DNA of 64,000 nucleotides from Stigmatella erecta (GTDB lineage Bacteria > Myxococcota > Myxococcia > Myxococcales > Myxococcaceae): the NCBI RefSeq assembly GCF_900111745.1, contig NZ_FOIJ01000012.1:124001-188000 (forward strand). The letters are read 5' to 3'. This document shows, in pieces, positions 8,739 through 18,428 of the stretch. Both the position numbers and the translations under genes were made by a program. The notes under the pieces were generated by a model that was not told the origin of the DNA, did no database searches, and worked only from the letters and a program-made list of their open reading frames with translations. Positions within the stretch are counted from its first letter, which is position 1, and every line of letters begins with the position of its first letter.

Positions 8739-9353
8739 TCAGCCCCGGCCCAGCCGGTCCACGAACCGCACCAGCTCCGCCACCGAGGCCACGTCCAGCT
8801 TCTGGATGACGCGGGCGCGGTGCACCTTGATGGTCTTCTCGGTGGTGCCCAGCTGCTGGGCGACCTCCTTGTTGGTCAGCCCCTGGGCCACCAGCGCACA
8901 TACCTCGCGCTCGCGAGGAGTGAGGACGGCATGACGGGCACGCAGCGTGGCTGTCTCGGCGCGGCCGGCGCGAGCCGCCGCGTCCTTGAGCAAGGCCTGG
9001 GAGATGGCTCCCAGCAGTTGTTGCTCATCAAAGGGCTTCAGGAGGAAGTCCACGGCGCCGGCCTTCATGGCCCTGACGCCGGTCGGCACATCCCCGTGGC
9101 CGGAAATGAAGATGACAGGCAGGTGGCAGTTCTTGGACTCCATGGCCTGCTGCAGCTCCAGGCCGTTCAGCCCCGGCATCCGCAGGTCCAGCACGGCGCA
9201 GCCCGGCGTGTCCCCGGCCAGCTGCGCGAGGAACTCGGAGGGCGAGGCGAAGGGCTTCGTGGCATAGCCGGCGGCCCGCAGCAGCCGCCCCAGCCCCCGC
9301 AGCACGGACTCATCGTCGTCCACGAGGAAGATGGTGGCGGGGGCTTGTGTCAT
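8739..9353 (-). CDS. Response regulator, FixJ/NarL type
   Basis: 204-aa two-domain regulator. The receiver has the acidic pair DDD at 12-14, phosphoacceptor Asp56 in CAVLDLRMPG, and the conserved Lys of LLKPFD near 106. The output domain (about 140-200) is a LuxR-type helix-turn-helix beginning LTPREREVCALVAQGLTNKE. Start ATG 9353 overlaps the stop of the kinase gene (ATGA), so translation is coupled, and an upstream extension within the kinase is unneeded. It is the cognate partner of the 9350-11260 kinase. The target genes are unknown; the neighbouring molybdenum hydroxylase operon and the 7189 lipoprotein are candidates. Confidence 0.93.
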   Translation of the reverse strand: MTQAPATIFLVDDDESVLRGLGRLLRAAGYATKPFASPSEFLAQLAGDTPGCAVLDLRMPGLNGLELQQAMESKNCHLPVIFISGHGDVPTGVRAMKAGAVDFLLKPFDEQQLLGAISQALLKDAAARAGRAETATLRARHAVLTPREREVCALVAQGLTNKEVAQQLGTTEKTIKVHRARVIQKLDVASVAELVRFVDRLGRG

Positions 9354-11260
9354 GGCGAGGGCTCCGGGCGCGCAGCGGGAAGCACGCACCGTAACAGAGC
9401 CCCTTGCCCCGGAGGGCTCTCGGCTTGCAGGTGGCCGCCGTGCGCCTCGACGATGGAGCGGCTGATGGACAGCCCCATGCCCAGCCCCTGATCCTTGGTG
9501 GAGTAGAAGGGCTCGAAGATGAGGGCCAGCCGCGACGGCTCGATCCCTCCTCCCGAGTCCTGCACGCTCAGCTCCACCTGCTCCGGGCCTGGCGAGGCGG
9601 TGCGGACCTGCAGCTGGCGCTGGCCCGCGGGGACATCGGCCATGGCATCCATGGCGTTGATGAGCAGATTGAGCACCACCTGTTGGATCTGGATTCCATC
9701 ACCCCGGACGGCGGGCAGCGACGGGGCCAGCACCATGTGGAGGGTCGCGCCGCGCAGGTGCATGTCGTTGGCCAGCAGGCGTGCCACCTCGCGCACCAGG
9801 TCATTGAGGGGGTGGAGCTCTTGCCGGGGCTCCCCCCGCTTGAGCAGCGCGCGCATGCGGTGGATGACCTCGCCCGCGCGCTTGTCGTCAGAGATGATGT
9901 CCCCCAGGGCCTCGCGCACCTCGCCCAGCTCCGCGGGGTTGGCGTTCAGCAGGCGGCGTGCGGCCTGGGCATTGGTGAGGATAGCGGCCAGGGGTTGGTT
10001 GAGCTCATGAGCCAGCGAGGCGGCCAGCTCGCCCATGGCGGCCACCCGGCTCACGTGGGCCAGTTGATCCAAGGTTCTGCGCGCCTCTATCTCCGCGAGC
10101 TTTTCCAGGCGTTGGCGCTCAACGAGCTCGGCCTGGACACGCATGCGGCGGCGGCGCTCCACCACGAGCACCACGGCCAGTAGGGACTGCAAGGCGCTGA
10201 AGGTGAGGGCCCCCAGGACATGGAGGCGGTAGCGCTCCCAGAGAGAGGGCTCGACGAAGGCGAGCCCTGCCCCCGGAGGCACCCTGTCCCGGGCGATGCC
10301 CCAGCGCTGCAGCGCGCGGGCGTCGACCGTCACACGGTCCACGGGCGCCGGCTCCAAGGGGGTGCGGAAATCCACCGGCTCCCCGCGCAACATGCGGGTG
10401 GTGAGCATGCCCAGCTGCTGGCCCATGGCCTCATAGTTGACGAGCACTCCGCCCACGAAGCCCATGCCCAGGACTGTGTCGTGGACGGCAAAGCAGGGCC
10501 GGTTGCTGGTGGCCAGCAGCAAGCGCGCGACCTCGCGCGGCACGAAGGGCCTCCCGGTGGAGTCGATGATGAAGGTGAAGGTGAGCACGACGGTATCCGC
10601 TGGCAGGGTCCTCACGCGCTCGAGCATCTCAGCCAGCGGCAACCCGCTCAGGTCAATGAGCTCCAACTTCCGCTGCGCCAACAGGGGTTGCAGTTCGCGC
10701 AGCATCCGCACCTGCTGAGCTTGCTCCCAGGGGCTGGAGCCGTTGACGAACGCCAGCCGCCGCGTGCCAGGCATCAGCTGCAGGGCCAGCTCCGCCGTAC
10801 CCCGCATGTCGTATCTCAGCCATTGGCCCACCACTCGCTCCGGATGAGGTGGCTGCTCCCACAGCTGCTCGTTCTCGGAGAGGAAGACGACAGGGATGTG
10901 GGGCCACAGCTCCTGGCGCAGCTCCAGGGTCAGCTGGATGGCGTCGCTGCGGAAGGTGATGAGGGCATCCGGCTGGCGCTGGCGGTACTTGAACAGGTAC
11001 CAGGAGAGCAGGGCGTGCTTGTATTCAGGCCCATGGGACCAGCCGAGCTCCAGGCTCTCGACATCCACGTTGACCGGGCCGCCCCAGGTCTCCCACAGCG
11101 AGGCTCGGACACTGGCGACGATGATCGCCATGGCGGGCAAGGCCGTGTCCTCAGGCAGGAGCAGGAGCACGGACTTCGCGGCCGGACGCGCCTCCTGGGC
11201 CACAGCCCCGGGTGCTAGCAGCAGGGAGATGCAGAGGATGGAGGCCGTGCGCCAGGACAT
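9350..11260 (-). CDS. Sensor histidine kinase with ABC-substrate-like sensor
   Basis: 636 aa. Start ATG 11260 is preceded by GAGGAG. Residues 1-21 form a signal peptide. Residues about 28-340 resemble the periplasmic ABC-substrate-binding-like sensor domain seen fused to kinases. One membrane helix follows at about 348-372, then a short coiled coil, HisKA with His418 in ASLAHELNQPLAA, and a complete HATPase domain (N-box NLLINAMDAM, DSGGGIEP, GLGMGLSISR). The kinase core is closest to the FixL/DctB-like class. It is translationally coupled to the response regulator. The ligand is unknown; the fold suggests a small periplasmic solute. Confidence 0.9.
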   Translation of the reverse strand: MSWRTASILCISLLLAPGAVAQEARPAAKSVLLLLPEDTALPAMAIIVASVRASLWETWGGPVNVDVESLELGWSHGPEYKHALLSWYLFKYRQRQPDALITFRSDAIQLTLELRQELWPHIPVVFLSENEQLWEQPPHPERVVGQWLRYDMRGTAELALQLMPGTRRLAFVNGSSPWEQAQQVRMLRELQPLLAQRKLELIDLSGLPLAEMLERVRTLPADTVVLTFTFIIDSTGRPFVPREVARLLLATSNRPCFAVHDTVLGMGFVGGVLVNYEAMGQQLGMLTTRMLRGEPVDFRTPLEPAPVDRVTVDARALQRWGIARDRVPPGAGLAFVEPSLWERYRLHVLGALTFSALQSLLAVVLVVERRRRMRVQAELVERQRLEKLAEIEARRTLDQLAHVSRVAAMGELAASLAHELNQPLAAILTNAQAARRLLNANPAELGEVREALGDIISDDKRAGEVIHRMRALLKRGEPRQELHPLNDLVREVARLLANDMHLRGATLHMVLAPSLPAVRGDGIQIQQVVLNLLINAMDAMADVPAGQRQLQVRTASPGPEQVELSVQDSGGGIEPSRLALIFEPFYSTKDQGLGMGLSISRSIVEAHGGHLQAESPPGQGALLRCVLPAARPEPSP

Positions 11261-11370
11261 GATGGACTCCTCGTTTCACACGAAGGGTATCAAGTCGCTG
11301 CGGCCTGCATCCGGACCGCTTGTTTGACCGGACGGGATTGAGCCGGGACCCAGGGGACCCCACTGCACGG

Positions 11371-11394
11371 GCCGTGAGACCTTGGCGTCACGGC
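11371..11394 (-). terminator. Hairpin 3' of molybdenum hydroxylase operon
   Basis: A perfect 7-bp stem, GCCGTGA/TCACGGC, with a 10-nt loop lies 7 nt beyond the stop of the large-subunit gene, read on the minus strand. There is no U-tract. It sits in the 140-bp space before the kinase gene, which must also hold that gene's promoter. Confidence 0.4.
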
Positions 11395-11400
11395 TCCCCG

Positions 11401-13776
11401 TTACACCTTCGAGGCCGCCTCTTCCCGCGCGAGCAGCGCGCGCAACACGCGCTCGCCCGTGGCGGGGAGGCGGGTGACGTGCGCCCCCGTGGCATGCCGG
11501 ATGGCGTTGCAGATCGCCGGTGCCACCCCCACGAGGCTCACCTCCGCCACCCCCTTGGCGCCAAACGGCCCTGCCCCGGCAGGATGCTCGAGCAGGAGGG
11601 GGTGAAGCGCCCCCGGGACGTCCCGGGAGCCCGGGACCTTGTAGCTGCTCAGGGAGGGGTTGAGCAGGTGCCCGTCCTTCCAGAGCAGCTCCTCGGTCAG
11701 GGCGAGGCCCAGCCCCTGGACGAACCCTCCTTGGATCTGTCCTTCCACCGCCGCGGGGTTGATCGCGCGGCCCACGTCATGGACGCTCCAGGCCTGGAGC
11801 AGCTCGACCTGTCCCGTCAGCTCGTCCACCTCGACCTCGGCGACCTGGGCCGCGAACACGAAGAAGCCGTTGCCCATGGAGGGCATGCCCTGGGCGGAGG
11901 TCCCCCCCGTGCCGATGGGAAGGGGGGGAAACAACCACCGGGAGGTGGCCACCAGGGGCCCCCCTTTGAAGTAGAGGGCTCGCCCGGCGATGGCCCCGAA
12001 GGAAACCCCGGTGCCAGGCTGGCCCCGGACGCTCACGATGCCCCCGGGCCGAAGCTCCAGGTCCTGCTCGAGATGCCCGAGCATGTCGCTGGCGTGCTCG
12101 AAGAGTTGTTGCCGGAGTTGCTCGCAGGCCTGCACCACCACCCGGCCCACGGTGAAGGTGGTGCGTGTGCCCCCGGTGCACCAGTCGTACGGAGAGACAT
12201 CCGTGTCGGGGCCGCTGTAATTGATGTGCTCCATGGAGAGGCCCAGGACCGCGGCGGCACACTGGGTGAGGGCCGTGTCCGAGCCCTGGCCAATGTCCAC
12301 CGCCCCCGTGTTCACCGTGAGGGTCCCATCCTCGTTGAGCCGTACCGTGGCGCTCGAGCCCAGCAGCCCGCTCGTATGCGCCACCGCCGCGACCCCAACG
12401 CCCCGCCGCTTGCCTGGGGCCGGGGAGGGCTGTTCGCGGCGCTGGACCCAGTTCGAGGCCTCCCGGGCCCGCTCCAGACACGTCCGGAGCGTGCCGCTCT
12501 CGACCGGCGCGCCGCCCAACCACCGCTCCCCTGTTTCCAACGCATTGCGCAGCCGGAACTCGAAGGGATCCAGCCCCAGCTTCTCCGCGAGCTGATCGAT
12601 CTGCACCTCGCTGGCGAAGTGGATCTGCGGATTGCCGAACCCGCGGAAGGCCCCCGCCCGGAGGCGGTTGGTGTACACCGCCCAGCATTCGACATCGACG
12701 TGCGGAATGCGGTACGGCCCGCGCGCGAAGTAGGACCCCAGGGACGCGACGAACGGTCCATCGTCGGCGTAGGCGCCGGTATCGAAGACCAGCCGGACCT
12801 GACGGGCGACGAGCACCCCGTCGCGGGTGGCCCCCGTGCGCATGTGGATGCGGCTCGCGTGGCGGGACTTCATCATGAGCATGTCGTCCGTGCGCGACAG
12901 CGTCATCTTGACCGGAGCCCCCGCCGCCCGGGCCAGCGCGGCGGTGATGGGCTGGTTGGTCATCTCGGTCTTGCCGCCGAACCCGCCGCCAATCCGGGGC
13001 GCGATGACCCGGATCTTCGACATCGGCAGGCCCAGGGCCTCGGCGGTGATCGCCTGAGCCCGGAACACGGACTGGGTCGAGGTGTAGAGGGTGATCTTCC
13101 CACTGTCGCGATCCACGGCCGCCAGCGTCGAGCACGGCTCCAGGTAGACATGCTGCTGGGCGGGCGTTTCGAAGACGTCTTCGACCACCACGTCACAGCG
13201 CTTCCACACCTCCTCCGGTGAGCCCTCTGTCAGCCGGATGTACGAGGCGGCATTGGGGGTGGCGGCCCTCGCGGGAGAGTCCGCCTGGAGGCTGACGTAG
13301 GCGTCGCGCTGCTCATGGATGACGGGGGCGCCCTCCTTCAGCGCTTCCTCGGGATCGAGAACGGGGGTGAGGGGCTCGTACCGGATGTCGATGGCCTCGA
13401 GGGCCCGGCGGGCCGTCGGAAGGTCCACGGCGGCCACGGCGGCCACGGGCTCGCCCGCGTAGCGGACCTTTCCCCGGGCGAGCAGCGGCTGGTCCTTGAT
13501 GACGGAGCCGACGTTGTGGTCAGGCAGATCCTCCGCGGTCAGCACGGCCCTGACCCCTGGCATCGCCCGGGCGCGAGCGGTGTCATACGACAGGATCCGC
13601 GCATGGGGGTGAGGGCTGCCCAGCAGGGCCCCGTGGAGCATGCCGGGCAGGGTCATGTCGTCGGTATAGACGGCGCGTCCGGTGACCTTCTCTTGTGCTT
13701 CCAGCCGGGGAATGGGTTTCCCCAGGAGATCTCCCACGGGGGCAGTCGAGGGGCGCTGGGGCTTCGGCTCACTCAT
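11401..13776 (-). CDS. Molybdenum hydroxylase large (Mo-pterin) subunit
   Basis: 791-aa aldehyde oxidase/xanthine dehydrogenase-type molybdopterin subunit. The N-terminal part has the domain-entry pattern [12 protein letters not shown]. The pterin-site motif [10 protein letters not shown] and the loop [11 protein letters not shown] are present. Near the C-terminus is GAKGVAE, which carries the catalytic glutamate (family norm GxGE; here Ala replaces the second Gly). The loop is not the AYxCSFR of true CO dehydrogenase, so a xanthine, nicotinate or aldehyde-type substrate is more likely, though not determined. The start overlaps the 2Fe-2S gene by 8 bp and has AGGAG upstream. It is the last gene of the operon. 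Confidence 0.92.
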   Translation of the reverse strand: MSEPKPQRPSTAPVGDLLGKPIPRLEAQEKVTGRAVYTDDMTLPGMLHGALLGSPHPHARILSYDTARARAMPGVRAVLTAEDLPDHNVGSVIKDQPLLARGKVRYAGEPVAAVAAVDLPTARRALEAIDIRYEPLTPVLDPEEALKEGAPVIHEQRDAYVSLQADSPARAATPNAASYIRLTEGSPEEVWKRCDVVVEDVFETPAQQHVYLEPCSTLAAVDRDSGKITLYTSTQSVFRAQAITAEALGLPMSKIRVIAPRIGGGFGGKTEMTNQPITAALARAAGAPVKMTLSRTDDMLMMKSRHASRIHMRTGATRDGVLVARQVRLVFDTGAYADDGPFVASLGSYFARGPYRIPHVDVECWAVYTNRLRAGAFRGFGNPQIHFASEVQIDQLAEKLGLDPFEFRLRNALETGERWLGGAPVESGTLRTCLERAREASNWVQRREQPSPAPGKRRGVGVAAVAHTSGLLGSSATVRLNEDGTLTVNTGAVDIGQGSDTALTQCAAAVLGLSMEHINYSGPDTDVSPYDWCTGGTRTTFTVGRVVVQACEQLRQQLFEHASDMLGHLEQDLELRPGGIVSVRGQPGTGVSFGAIAGRALYFKGGPLVATSRWLFPPLPIGTGGTSAQGMPSMGNGFFVFAAQVAEVEVDELTGQVELLQAWSVHDVGRAINPAAVEGQIQGGFVQGLGLALTEELLWKDGHLLNPSLSSYKVPGSRDVPGALHPLLLEHPAGAGPFGAKGVAEVSLVGVAPAICNAIRHATGAHVTRLPATGERVLRALLAREEAASKV

Positions 13777-14272
13777 GAGGGCGCTCCTGGGAGGTGGCCG
13801 GACCGGGGGCAGCGCTCAGCGAAGCAATGGCCTCGATGACCTTGGCGTACCCCGAGCAGCGGCAGACGTTGCTGCCGAGCGCCTGGCGGATCTCCTCGGG
13901 CGTGGGGGCCGGGTTGTGGTCGAGCAGGGCCTTGGCCGTCACGACGATGCCGGACATGCAGAATCCACATTGCACCGCGCCATGCTGGACAAGGGCCCGC
14001 TGGACCGGGTGCAGCGTCCCCCCTGTCTCCACCCCTTCAATGGTGGTGATGGCCCGTCCGCGCAGGGTCACGGCCAGGGACAGACACGAGAGCCGGGGCT
14101 CGCCGTCCACGAGCACCATGCAGGCCCCGCAGCTGCCCTGATCGCAGCCGCGCCGGGTCCCGGTCGCGCGGAGATCCTCGCGCAGCACCTCCAGCAGGGT
14201 CCGTTCAGGAACCACTGAGAGGCCGTGTGTCTCGCCATTGACCTGGAGTGAGAAGGAAATCCTGTCAGACAT
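13769..14272 (-). CDS. Molybdenum hydroxylase 2Fe-2S subunit
   Basis: 167 aa with all eight cluster cysteines visible. Cys43, 48, 51 and 63 ([10 protein letters not shown]...SC) form the plant-ferredoxin-type cluster, and Cys102, 105, 137 and 139 (QCGFC...CRC) form the second cluster close to the pterin. It is the normal length for a separate small subunit (CoxS/XdhC-like). Start ATG 14272 has AGGAG 7 nt upstream and overlaps the FAD gene by 8 bp, so the three genes form one coupled operon. It transfers electrons from the Mo centre to the FAD subunit. Confidence 0.95.
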   Translation of the reverse strand: MSDRISFSLQVNGETHGLSVVPERTLLEVLREDLRATGTRRGCDQGSCGACMVLVDGEPRLSCLSLAVTLRGRAITTIEGVETGGTLHPVQRALVQHGAVQCGFCMSGIVVTAKALLDHNPAPTPEEIRQALGSNVCRCSGYAKVIEAIASLSAAPGPATSQERPHE

Positions 14273-15125
14273 GGATGCGCTCCTGGAGACGCTCCCGGGC
14301 CTGGGCCACGGCGCGGCCCAGCAGGCGGGGAATCAGCATGCGGCGGTACTCCGCCGTGCCGCGGACATCGTCACGGGGCGTGGCGGCACGTGCGAGGAGG
14401 TGTCCCGCCTCGGCCAGCGCCTGGGCGTCGAGGGCCGTGCCCACGAGGCGCTGGCCGGCGGCATCCACGTGGAGTGGCACGGGGCCGCAGGAGCCCACGG
14501 CCACGCGGGCCTGGCGGCACGTTTCCCCGTCCAGCGCGAGCACCAGGGAGATGGACACCGTGGGGTAATCGCTGGCCACCCGGCTGAAGCGGAGGTGGTG
14601 GCCGGCAGCCCCCGGGAGTCCTCGGGGCACCCAGATCCGGGTGACGAGCTCGCCCCGGCGCAAGGATGTCTGGAAGCGATCCACGAGCAGTGACTCGACG
14701 GGAATGACGCGCCGTCCTGCTGGGCCTGCGATCTCGGCCTGGGCGGAGGCGGCGGTCAGCGCCACGGGCAACTCCGTGCTGGGATCCGCCAGACACAGAG
14801 AGCCTCCCAGGGTGCCCATGTTGCGGATGGCCGGGTGGGCGAGCTGACTCGCGGCGCTGCGGATGACCTCCATGGCCCCGCTCAAGCGGGGCTCGGCCGC
14901 CAGGGCCCGGTGGGTGAGCATGGCCCCCAGCCAGAGCCCTTCCGGCGTTTCCGTGACGGTGGACAGCTCCTCCATCCGGTGCAGGCTGATCAACAGCGCT
15001 GGCGCGAGGTGGCCTGCATTCATCATCGCCACCAGGGTGGCGCCCCCTGCGAGACACCGGGCGTTCGCCGTGGAGGCCAGGAGTTCGACCCCTTCCTCCA
15101 CGGTTGCCGGCTCTGCGTAGTGCAT
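14265..15125 (-). CDS. Molybdenum hydroxylase FAD-binding subunit
   Basis: 286 aa, the usual size of the CoxM/XdhB-type flavoprotein. FAD-binding signatures are [13 protein letters not shown] (residues 29-41) and [19 protein letters not shown] near residue 115. Start ATG 15125 is chosen because of the AGGGGG ribosome binding site and because the protein then begins at the conserved fold. An extension to 15221 is possible but unsupported. It is first in the operon, so the promoter should lie within 15126-15250. The chaperone and cofactor-insertion genes often found with such operons are not adjacent. Confidence 0.93.
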   Translation of the reverse strand: MHYAEPATVEEGVELLASTANARCLAGGATLVAMMNAGHLAPALLISLHRMEELSTVTETPEGLWLGAMLTHRALAAEPRLSGAMEVIRSAASQLAHPAIRNMGTLGGSLCLADPSTELPVALTAASAQAEIAGPAGRRVIPVESLLVDRFQTSLRRGELVTRIWVPRGLPGAAGHHLRFSRVASDYPTVSISLVLALDGETCRQARVAVGSCGPVPLHVDAAGQRLVGTALDAQALAEAGHLLARAATPRDDVRGTAEYRRMLIPRLLGRAVAQARERLQERIHV

Positions 15126-15192
15126 AGAACCCCCTGCCCTTCCGCACGCTGGGCGAAGTGCCAGATGGGCACAGCCCTGCGGAGGAGCCCCA

Positions 15193-15414
15193 GTGTACGC
15201 GAGCGGAAACGCCCGGCGCATCCGCAGCTTCCTTGTGATGCCGTGTCCCAGGAGGATGCCACGTCATCGACGACCCCAACTCCAGAGGGTCCGGCGGCAA
15301 CCCTCTCTCCAAGAGCGCACCATCGAGGCGGTCTACTTTGGCGGAGGCACGGCCAACCTGACCAAGCTTCGCGAAGAAGAGGACCGGGAAGCCGAGAGCG
15401 CCCACATGGGCTGA
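15193..15414 (+). pseudogene. Possible remnant of a HemN-like radical SAM gene
   Basis: A 73-codon frame (GTG start) that is unlikely to be an intact gene, lying in the 316-bp gap 15126-15441. Residues 39-58 (LQERTIEAVYFGGGTANLTK) closely resemble the beta-strand and GGGT motif of coproporphyrinogen-III-oxidase-like radical SAM proteins. The CxxxCxxC cluster motif that should precede it is missing, and nothing family-like follows. The N-terminal 35 residues are basic low-complexity. I read it as a decayed fragment; a chance match remains possible. Confidence 0.3.
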
Positions 15415-15441
15415 AAGGGAGAGGCGCAGGCCGCCCATCCC

Positions 15442-15828
15442 TCACCACCGGACCGTCAGCTCCGTCGTTTCTCCCGCGGTGGCGCTCGACGTCGTCTCGT
15501 ACATTCCCAGCGCTGCGTGCTCGAGCCTCACTTTCACACTCCCGCTCGACACCTTGATAGCCCGGGTCGGGGACAAGCCCGCGTAGGTACCGTTGATCCA
15601 CACGCGGGCGCGTGGAATGGCAACCACCTGGAACCGCGTGGGCGCTTCCGCGGGCACATCGCTTCCTCCCGCATAGCCTCCTCCCCCATGGCAGTGGTAG
15701 CCGCCTGTACGCCGGTTGTTGTGGCAGCCCGAGCTGTTGGTCCGCCCTGGATGAGCCCACACGGCGCGTGGGGCACAGAGGCTCAGCACGGCGGCCCCTA
15801 TCCCCAGCGCTCGCATCCCTCGTCTCAT
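15442..15828 (-). CDS. Secreted YHYH-type and PEGA domain protein
   Basis: 128 aa. Residues 1-25 are a signal peptide ending AVWA. The mature N-terminus HPGRTNSSGCHNNRRTGGYH continues CHGG, matching the His/Cys-rich YHYH-like domain seen in small bacterial secreted proteins, probably a metal or calcium-dependent module. A Gly/Pro linker leads to a PEGA domain (about 68-125, with VWINGTYAG and the L/V-rich strands), which in other proteins sits on the cell surface. Start ATG 15828 overlaps the stop of the 786-aa membrane protein (ATGA), so the two are co-translated. An ATG at 15816 is an alternative. Confidence 0.8.
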   Translation of the reverse strand: MRRGMRALGIGAAVLSLCAPRAVWAHPGRTNSSGCHNNRRTGGYHCHGGGGYAGGSDVPAEAPTRFQVVAIPRARVWINGTYAGLSPTRAIKVSSGSVKVRLEHAALGMYETTSSATAGETTELTVRW

Positions 15829-18185
15829 GGCTCCACCTTTCCGAGGAGGGCCTCGACCAGCATTCCGTCCTGCCAGCCCAGCAAAGCAACATGCCCCCCC
15901 AGACGCGCCGGGACATGAGCCACCCCCTTCCCCGCGCGTGCCAGGTCCTTCGCGGCGAACGTCTTCCCCGCCAAGAGCTGAGCTACCTGCTGGAGGGCCT
16001 CCGTGGCGAGGGCCTCGCGCCCGTGCTCCCGGGCGGTGACATGGACTCCGCGCGTCAGGCCCTGACTCACGAAGAGGTGGACGAGCGTGCCAGGCGGTAC
16101 TTGCCGCACGGCGAATACACCGGGCCGCCGCTCCTCCAATCCAGACGGTCCCAGCAACGCTTGCACGACTTCCACCGGCTCCCCAAGTGGCCAGTGTTTG
16201 CGCAGCAGCTCCTCACGCCGCCGGAGGAGCCCCTCGCGCACTCCCGTCAGTTCCGCGTCCCCCTCGAATACGGAGAGCAGAATCCCCGCATCCCGTTCGC
16301 CCTCCTGCAGAGCACGCAGCGTGTGGCTGACGCCCCCCGAGGCACGGACCGCCTTGGCCAGCCGGTTGATTTCCTCTGAGCGGAAGGCCGCAAGGGCGTT
16401 CCGGGCCGCCTCCATGGGACCGGCCTCCGCGGCGAGCTTGAGCGCCTGGGCCCGGCAGTGGAGCTCCTGGACGGAACACGCCTGGGCCCGAAGAAGATAG
16501 GCCTGTGACAGCAAGAGCCCAGGGGGCTCCGAGGCGAGTCCCGGGGTCCGGATGCGCAGCAACGTGCGGATCGCCTCCTCCTCCTCGCCCTTCGCCAGCA
16601 AGGCCTTGCCCTGTTCGATCCTCTGGTCTTCGAGCCTCGCGCGAAGTCCGTCCACCAGGGCGGCCGGCGCTCCCTCGTCCGTGAGGGCGGTCAGCTCCTT
16701 CTCGGCTTCGGCCTCTTCGTTCTGGGAGAGGGCCTTGGCAACCCACGCCTCGCGGAGGCGCCGGCGCTCGGCCTCCAGGGGCTCCGTTCCCTCCTTCGTG
16801 CGCACGTAGGGCTCGATGAACCGCACGGCATCACGGTTGTCCATCTCCAGGATGCGTGCCCGCACGAAGGCATTCCGGGCGTCGATGAACGCAGCGGATG
16901 TGTTTCCCTCCCCTTGCAAGGCGCTGGCGTGCAGTTCGGCCTGCTCAAGCTGGCCAGCGGCCGTCAACCGGGAGAGTTCCTGGACCGACGGCCGCACGAA
17001 CAAGAAACACGCCAGAACGGCCAGGGCGCAGGGCCCGGCCAACCCGAAGCCGAGCCTGTCCTGCCACCGCTTCGCCAGCATCGAGCCATCCGGCCTGCGC
17101 CGTCTCAGCCAGCTCGCAGTCATCAACCCAAAACCTGGCACGAAGCCCAGCGAAGCCAACGCGACGAGCCCTGCGGCAGGGTGGCGCCCATAAAAGAGCT
17201 GGCGTTCCGTGAATGCTCCCGTGAGAAAGACGGCGCCGAAGAGGCTCACGAAGAACACGCCCAGCAGACATGCGAAGCGGTGACGAAAGGGACGGGTATC
17301 CCGGACAGGGGTAGGACGAAAGCCGCTGCCCAGCAGCTTGAGAAAGCCCTTCTTGCCAGCGAAGGCGTAGTGGACGGTGGCCACTGGGGCCTCGAACACC
17401 TCCAGGCGCTGAGAGAGCACCCGTGTTCGCAAGGGCTCCAGCCCTGGCTCCAGCGAGGCGCGCGCTGGGAAGAAACCCAACGCCTCGGCTTCCGGTCCCA
17501 GTTGGGAGGGAGGAATCCGTCCAGCGTGCTCCCATGACGCCACGGTCCGCGCGCCTTGCCATTGGGCAGCATGGGGCGAGCCCTGCTTGAGGCCAGGATG
17601 CGCGCTCAGCCATGGATCATCCGGCCAGATGCCTACATGAGCATGGTGCACCGTCGCGACCTTGAGCCACCGGCGCATGCGGCCCGACCCCTGGCAGGGC
17701 GAGCATCCCACCTGGCCCTTCGAGCAGCGGACACACTTTTTCTGTCCGTTGCCCCGGCACTGCTGACAGTTGACCATCCGGTAGTTCTTACGAGCCCGGC
17801 TCATCCGTTTCCCGGTGCCACCACAGCCGGCGCATTTCGCGCGCAAGGTGCCGTGGCAGGAGGGGCACGTCACCAAGCCGTCGCCCGAACACCTGCGACA
17901 GCCCACCGGGTGCGACGTCCGAGCAGCCAACTCCTCGGGCGTCCCGCTCCAAAGGTCGAGGGACTCCAGCTCCAGTGGGAAACCGGGAGGAACCGTGCCG
18001 CCCCGGAAGGGTTCTTCCGCCCAGCTTCCCGTACGGACCGCATAGCGCGTGATGAGGCGTCCGTAGCGAAGCATCTCGACATCCGCGTGGGTGATGAGTT
18101 CGCGGAAGCCCGTAGGGCCCATGCGCCACCGGGCCCACCGGACCGCCGCGGCCATGGCCTCCTGCTTCATCGCTTCGGCGTGCAT
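15825..18185 (-). CDS. Membrane protein with DnaJ-type zinc finger and TPR-like tail
   Basis: 786 aa. ATG 18185 has an ideal AAGGAGG 8 nt upstream. The N-terminal 95 residues are helical and soluble. Residues 96-170 hold six CxxC pairs (Cys96/99, 107/110, 118/121, 140/143, 151/154, 161/164), several as CxxCxGxG, the DnaJ central zinc-finger pattern. No J domain is present. Three hydrophobic segments follow at about 305-330, 340-365 and 390-410, then a long helical, TPR-like region (about 420-690) and a small beta-rich C-terminus. A role in handling client proteins at the inner membrane is inference from the zinc finger. It is coupled to the YHYH-PEGA gene. Confidence 0.8.
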   Translation of the reverse strand: MHAEAMKQEAMAAAVRWARWRMGPTGFRELITHADVEMLRYGRLITRYAVRTGSWAEEPFRGGTVPPGFPLELESLDLWSGTPEELAARTSHPVGCRRCSGDGLVTCPSCHGTLRAKCAGCGGTGKRMSRARKNYRMVNCQQCRGNGQKKCVRCSKGQVGCSPCQGSGRMRRWLKVATVHHAHVGIWPDDPWLSAHPGLKQGSPHAAQWQGARTVASWEHAGRIPPSQLGPEAEALGFFPARASLEPGLEPLRTRVLSQRLEVFEAPVATVHYAFAGKKGFLKLLGSGFRPTPVRDTRPFRHRFACLLGVFFVSLFGAVFLTGAFTERQLFYGRHPAAGLVALASLGFVPGFGLMTASWLRRRRPDGSMLAKRWQDRLGFGLAGPCALAVLACFLFVRPSVQELSRLTAAGQLEQAELHASALQGEGNTSAAFIDARNAFVRARILEMDNRDAVRFIEPYVRTKEGTEPLEAERRRLREAWVAKALSQNEEAEAEKELTALTDEGAPAALVDGLRARLEDQRIEQGKALLAKGEEEEAIRTLLRIRTPGLASEPPGLLLSQAYLLRAQACSVQELHCRAQALKLAAEAGPMEAARNALAAFRSEEINRLAKAVRASGGVSHTLRALQEGERDAGILLSVFEGDAELTGVREGLLRRREELLRKHWPLGEPVEVVQALLGPSGLEERRPGVFAVRQVPPGTLVHLFVSQGLTRGVHVTAREHGREALATEALQQVAQLLAGKTFAAKDLARAGKGVAHVPARLGGHVALLGWQDGMLVEALLGKVEP

Positions 18186-18291
18186 CGTGCGGCCTCCTTG
18201 CACGTCACATCCGGCCGCAGCATCTCCCACCTGAAGCAGACTCCCGGAGGCGTACACCTGCCATCACATGACGGGGACTCCACCGACGGCA

Positions 18292-18310
18292 ATCCCCCCA
18301 AAGGGGGGGT
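18292..18310. other. Hairpin between divergent genes
   Basis: An 8-bp stem with an AAA loop: six C, AAA, then seven G, extended by a G-U and an A-T pair. It lies in the 243-bp space between the divergent 18185 (minus) and 18429 (plus) genes. It may be a regulatory structure in the leader of the 18429 transcript or of the opposite one. No operator could be assigned to either gene. Confidence 0.35.
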
Positions 18311-18428
18311 AAGAGTACCCAACCCAAGGTCCTACAGAGGGCGGCGCCTCTCCATCCCTCCCTGGTCTTCCCCTCGGCGCACCCTTTCAATCCGCTGCTC
18401 GCGCTCCGGGTGACGGCTGCGGTATGCG

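Noticed and set aside
11401-13776. Molybdenum subunit as true CO dehydrogenase CoxL
   Set aside because: The active-site loop is AFRGFG, not the AYxCSFR of form I CO dehydrogenases.
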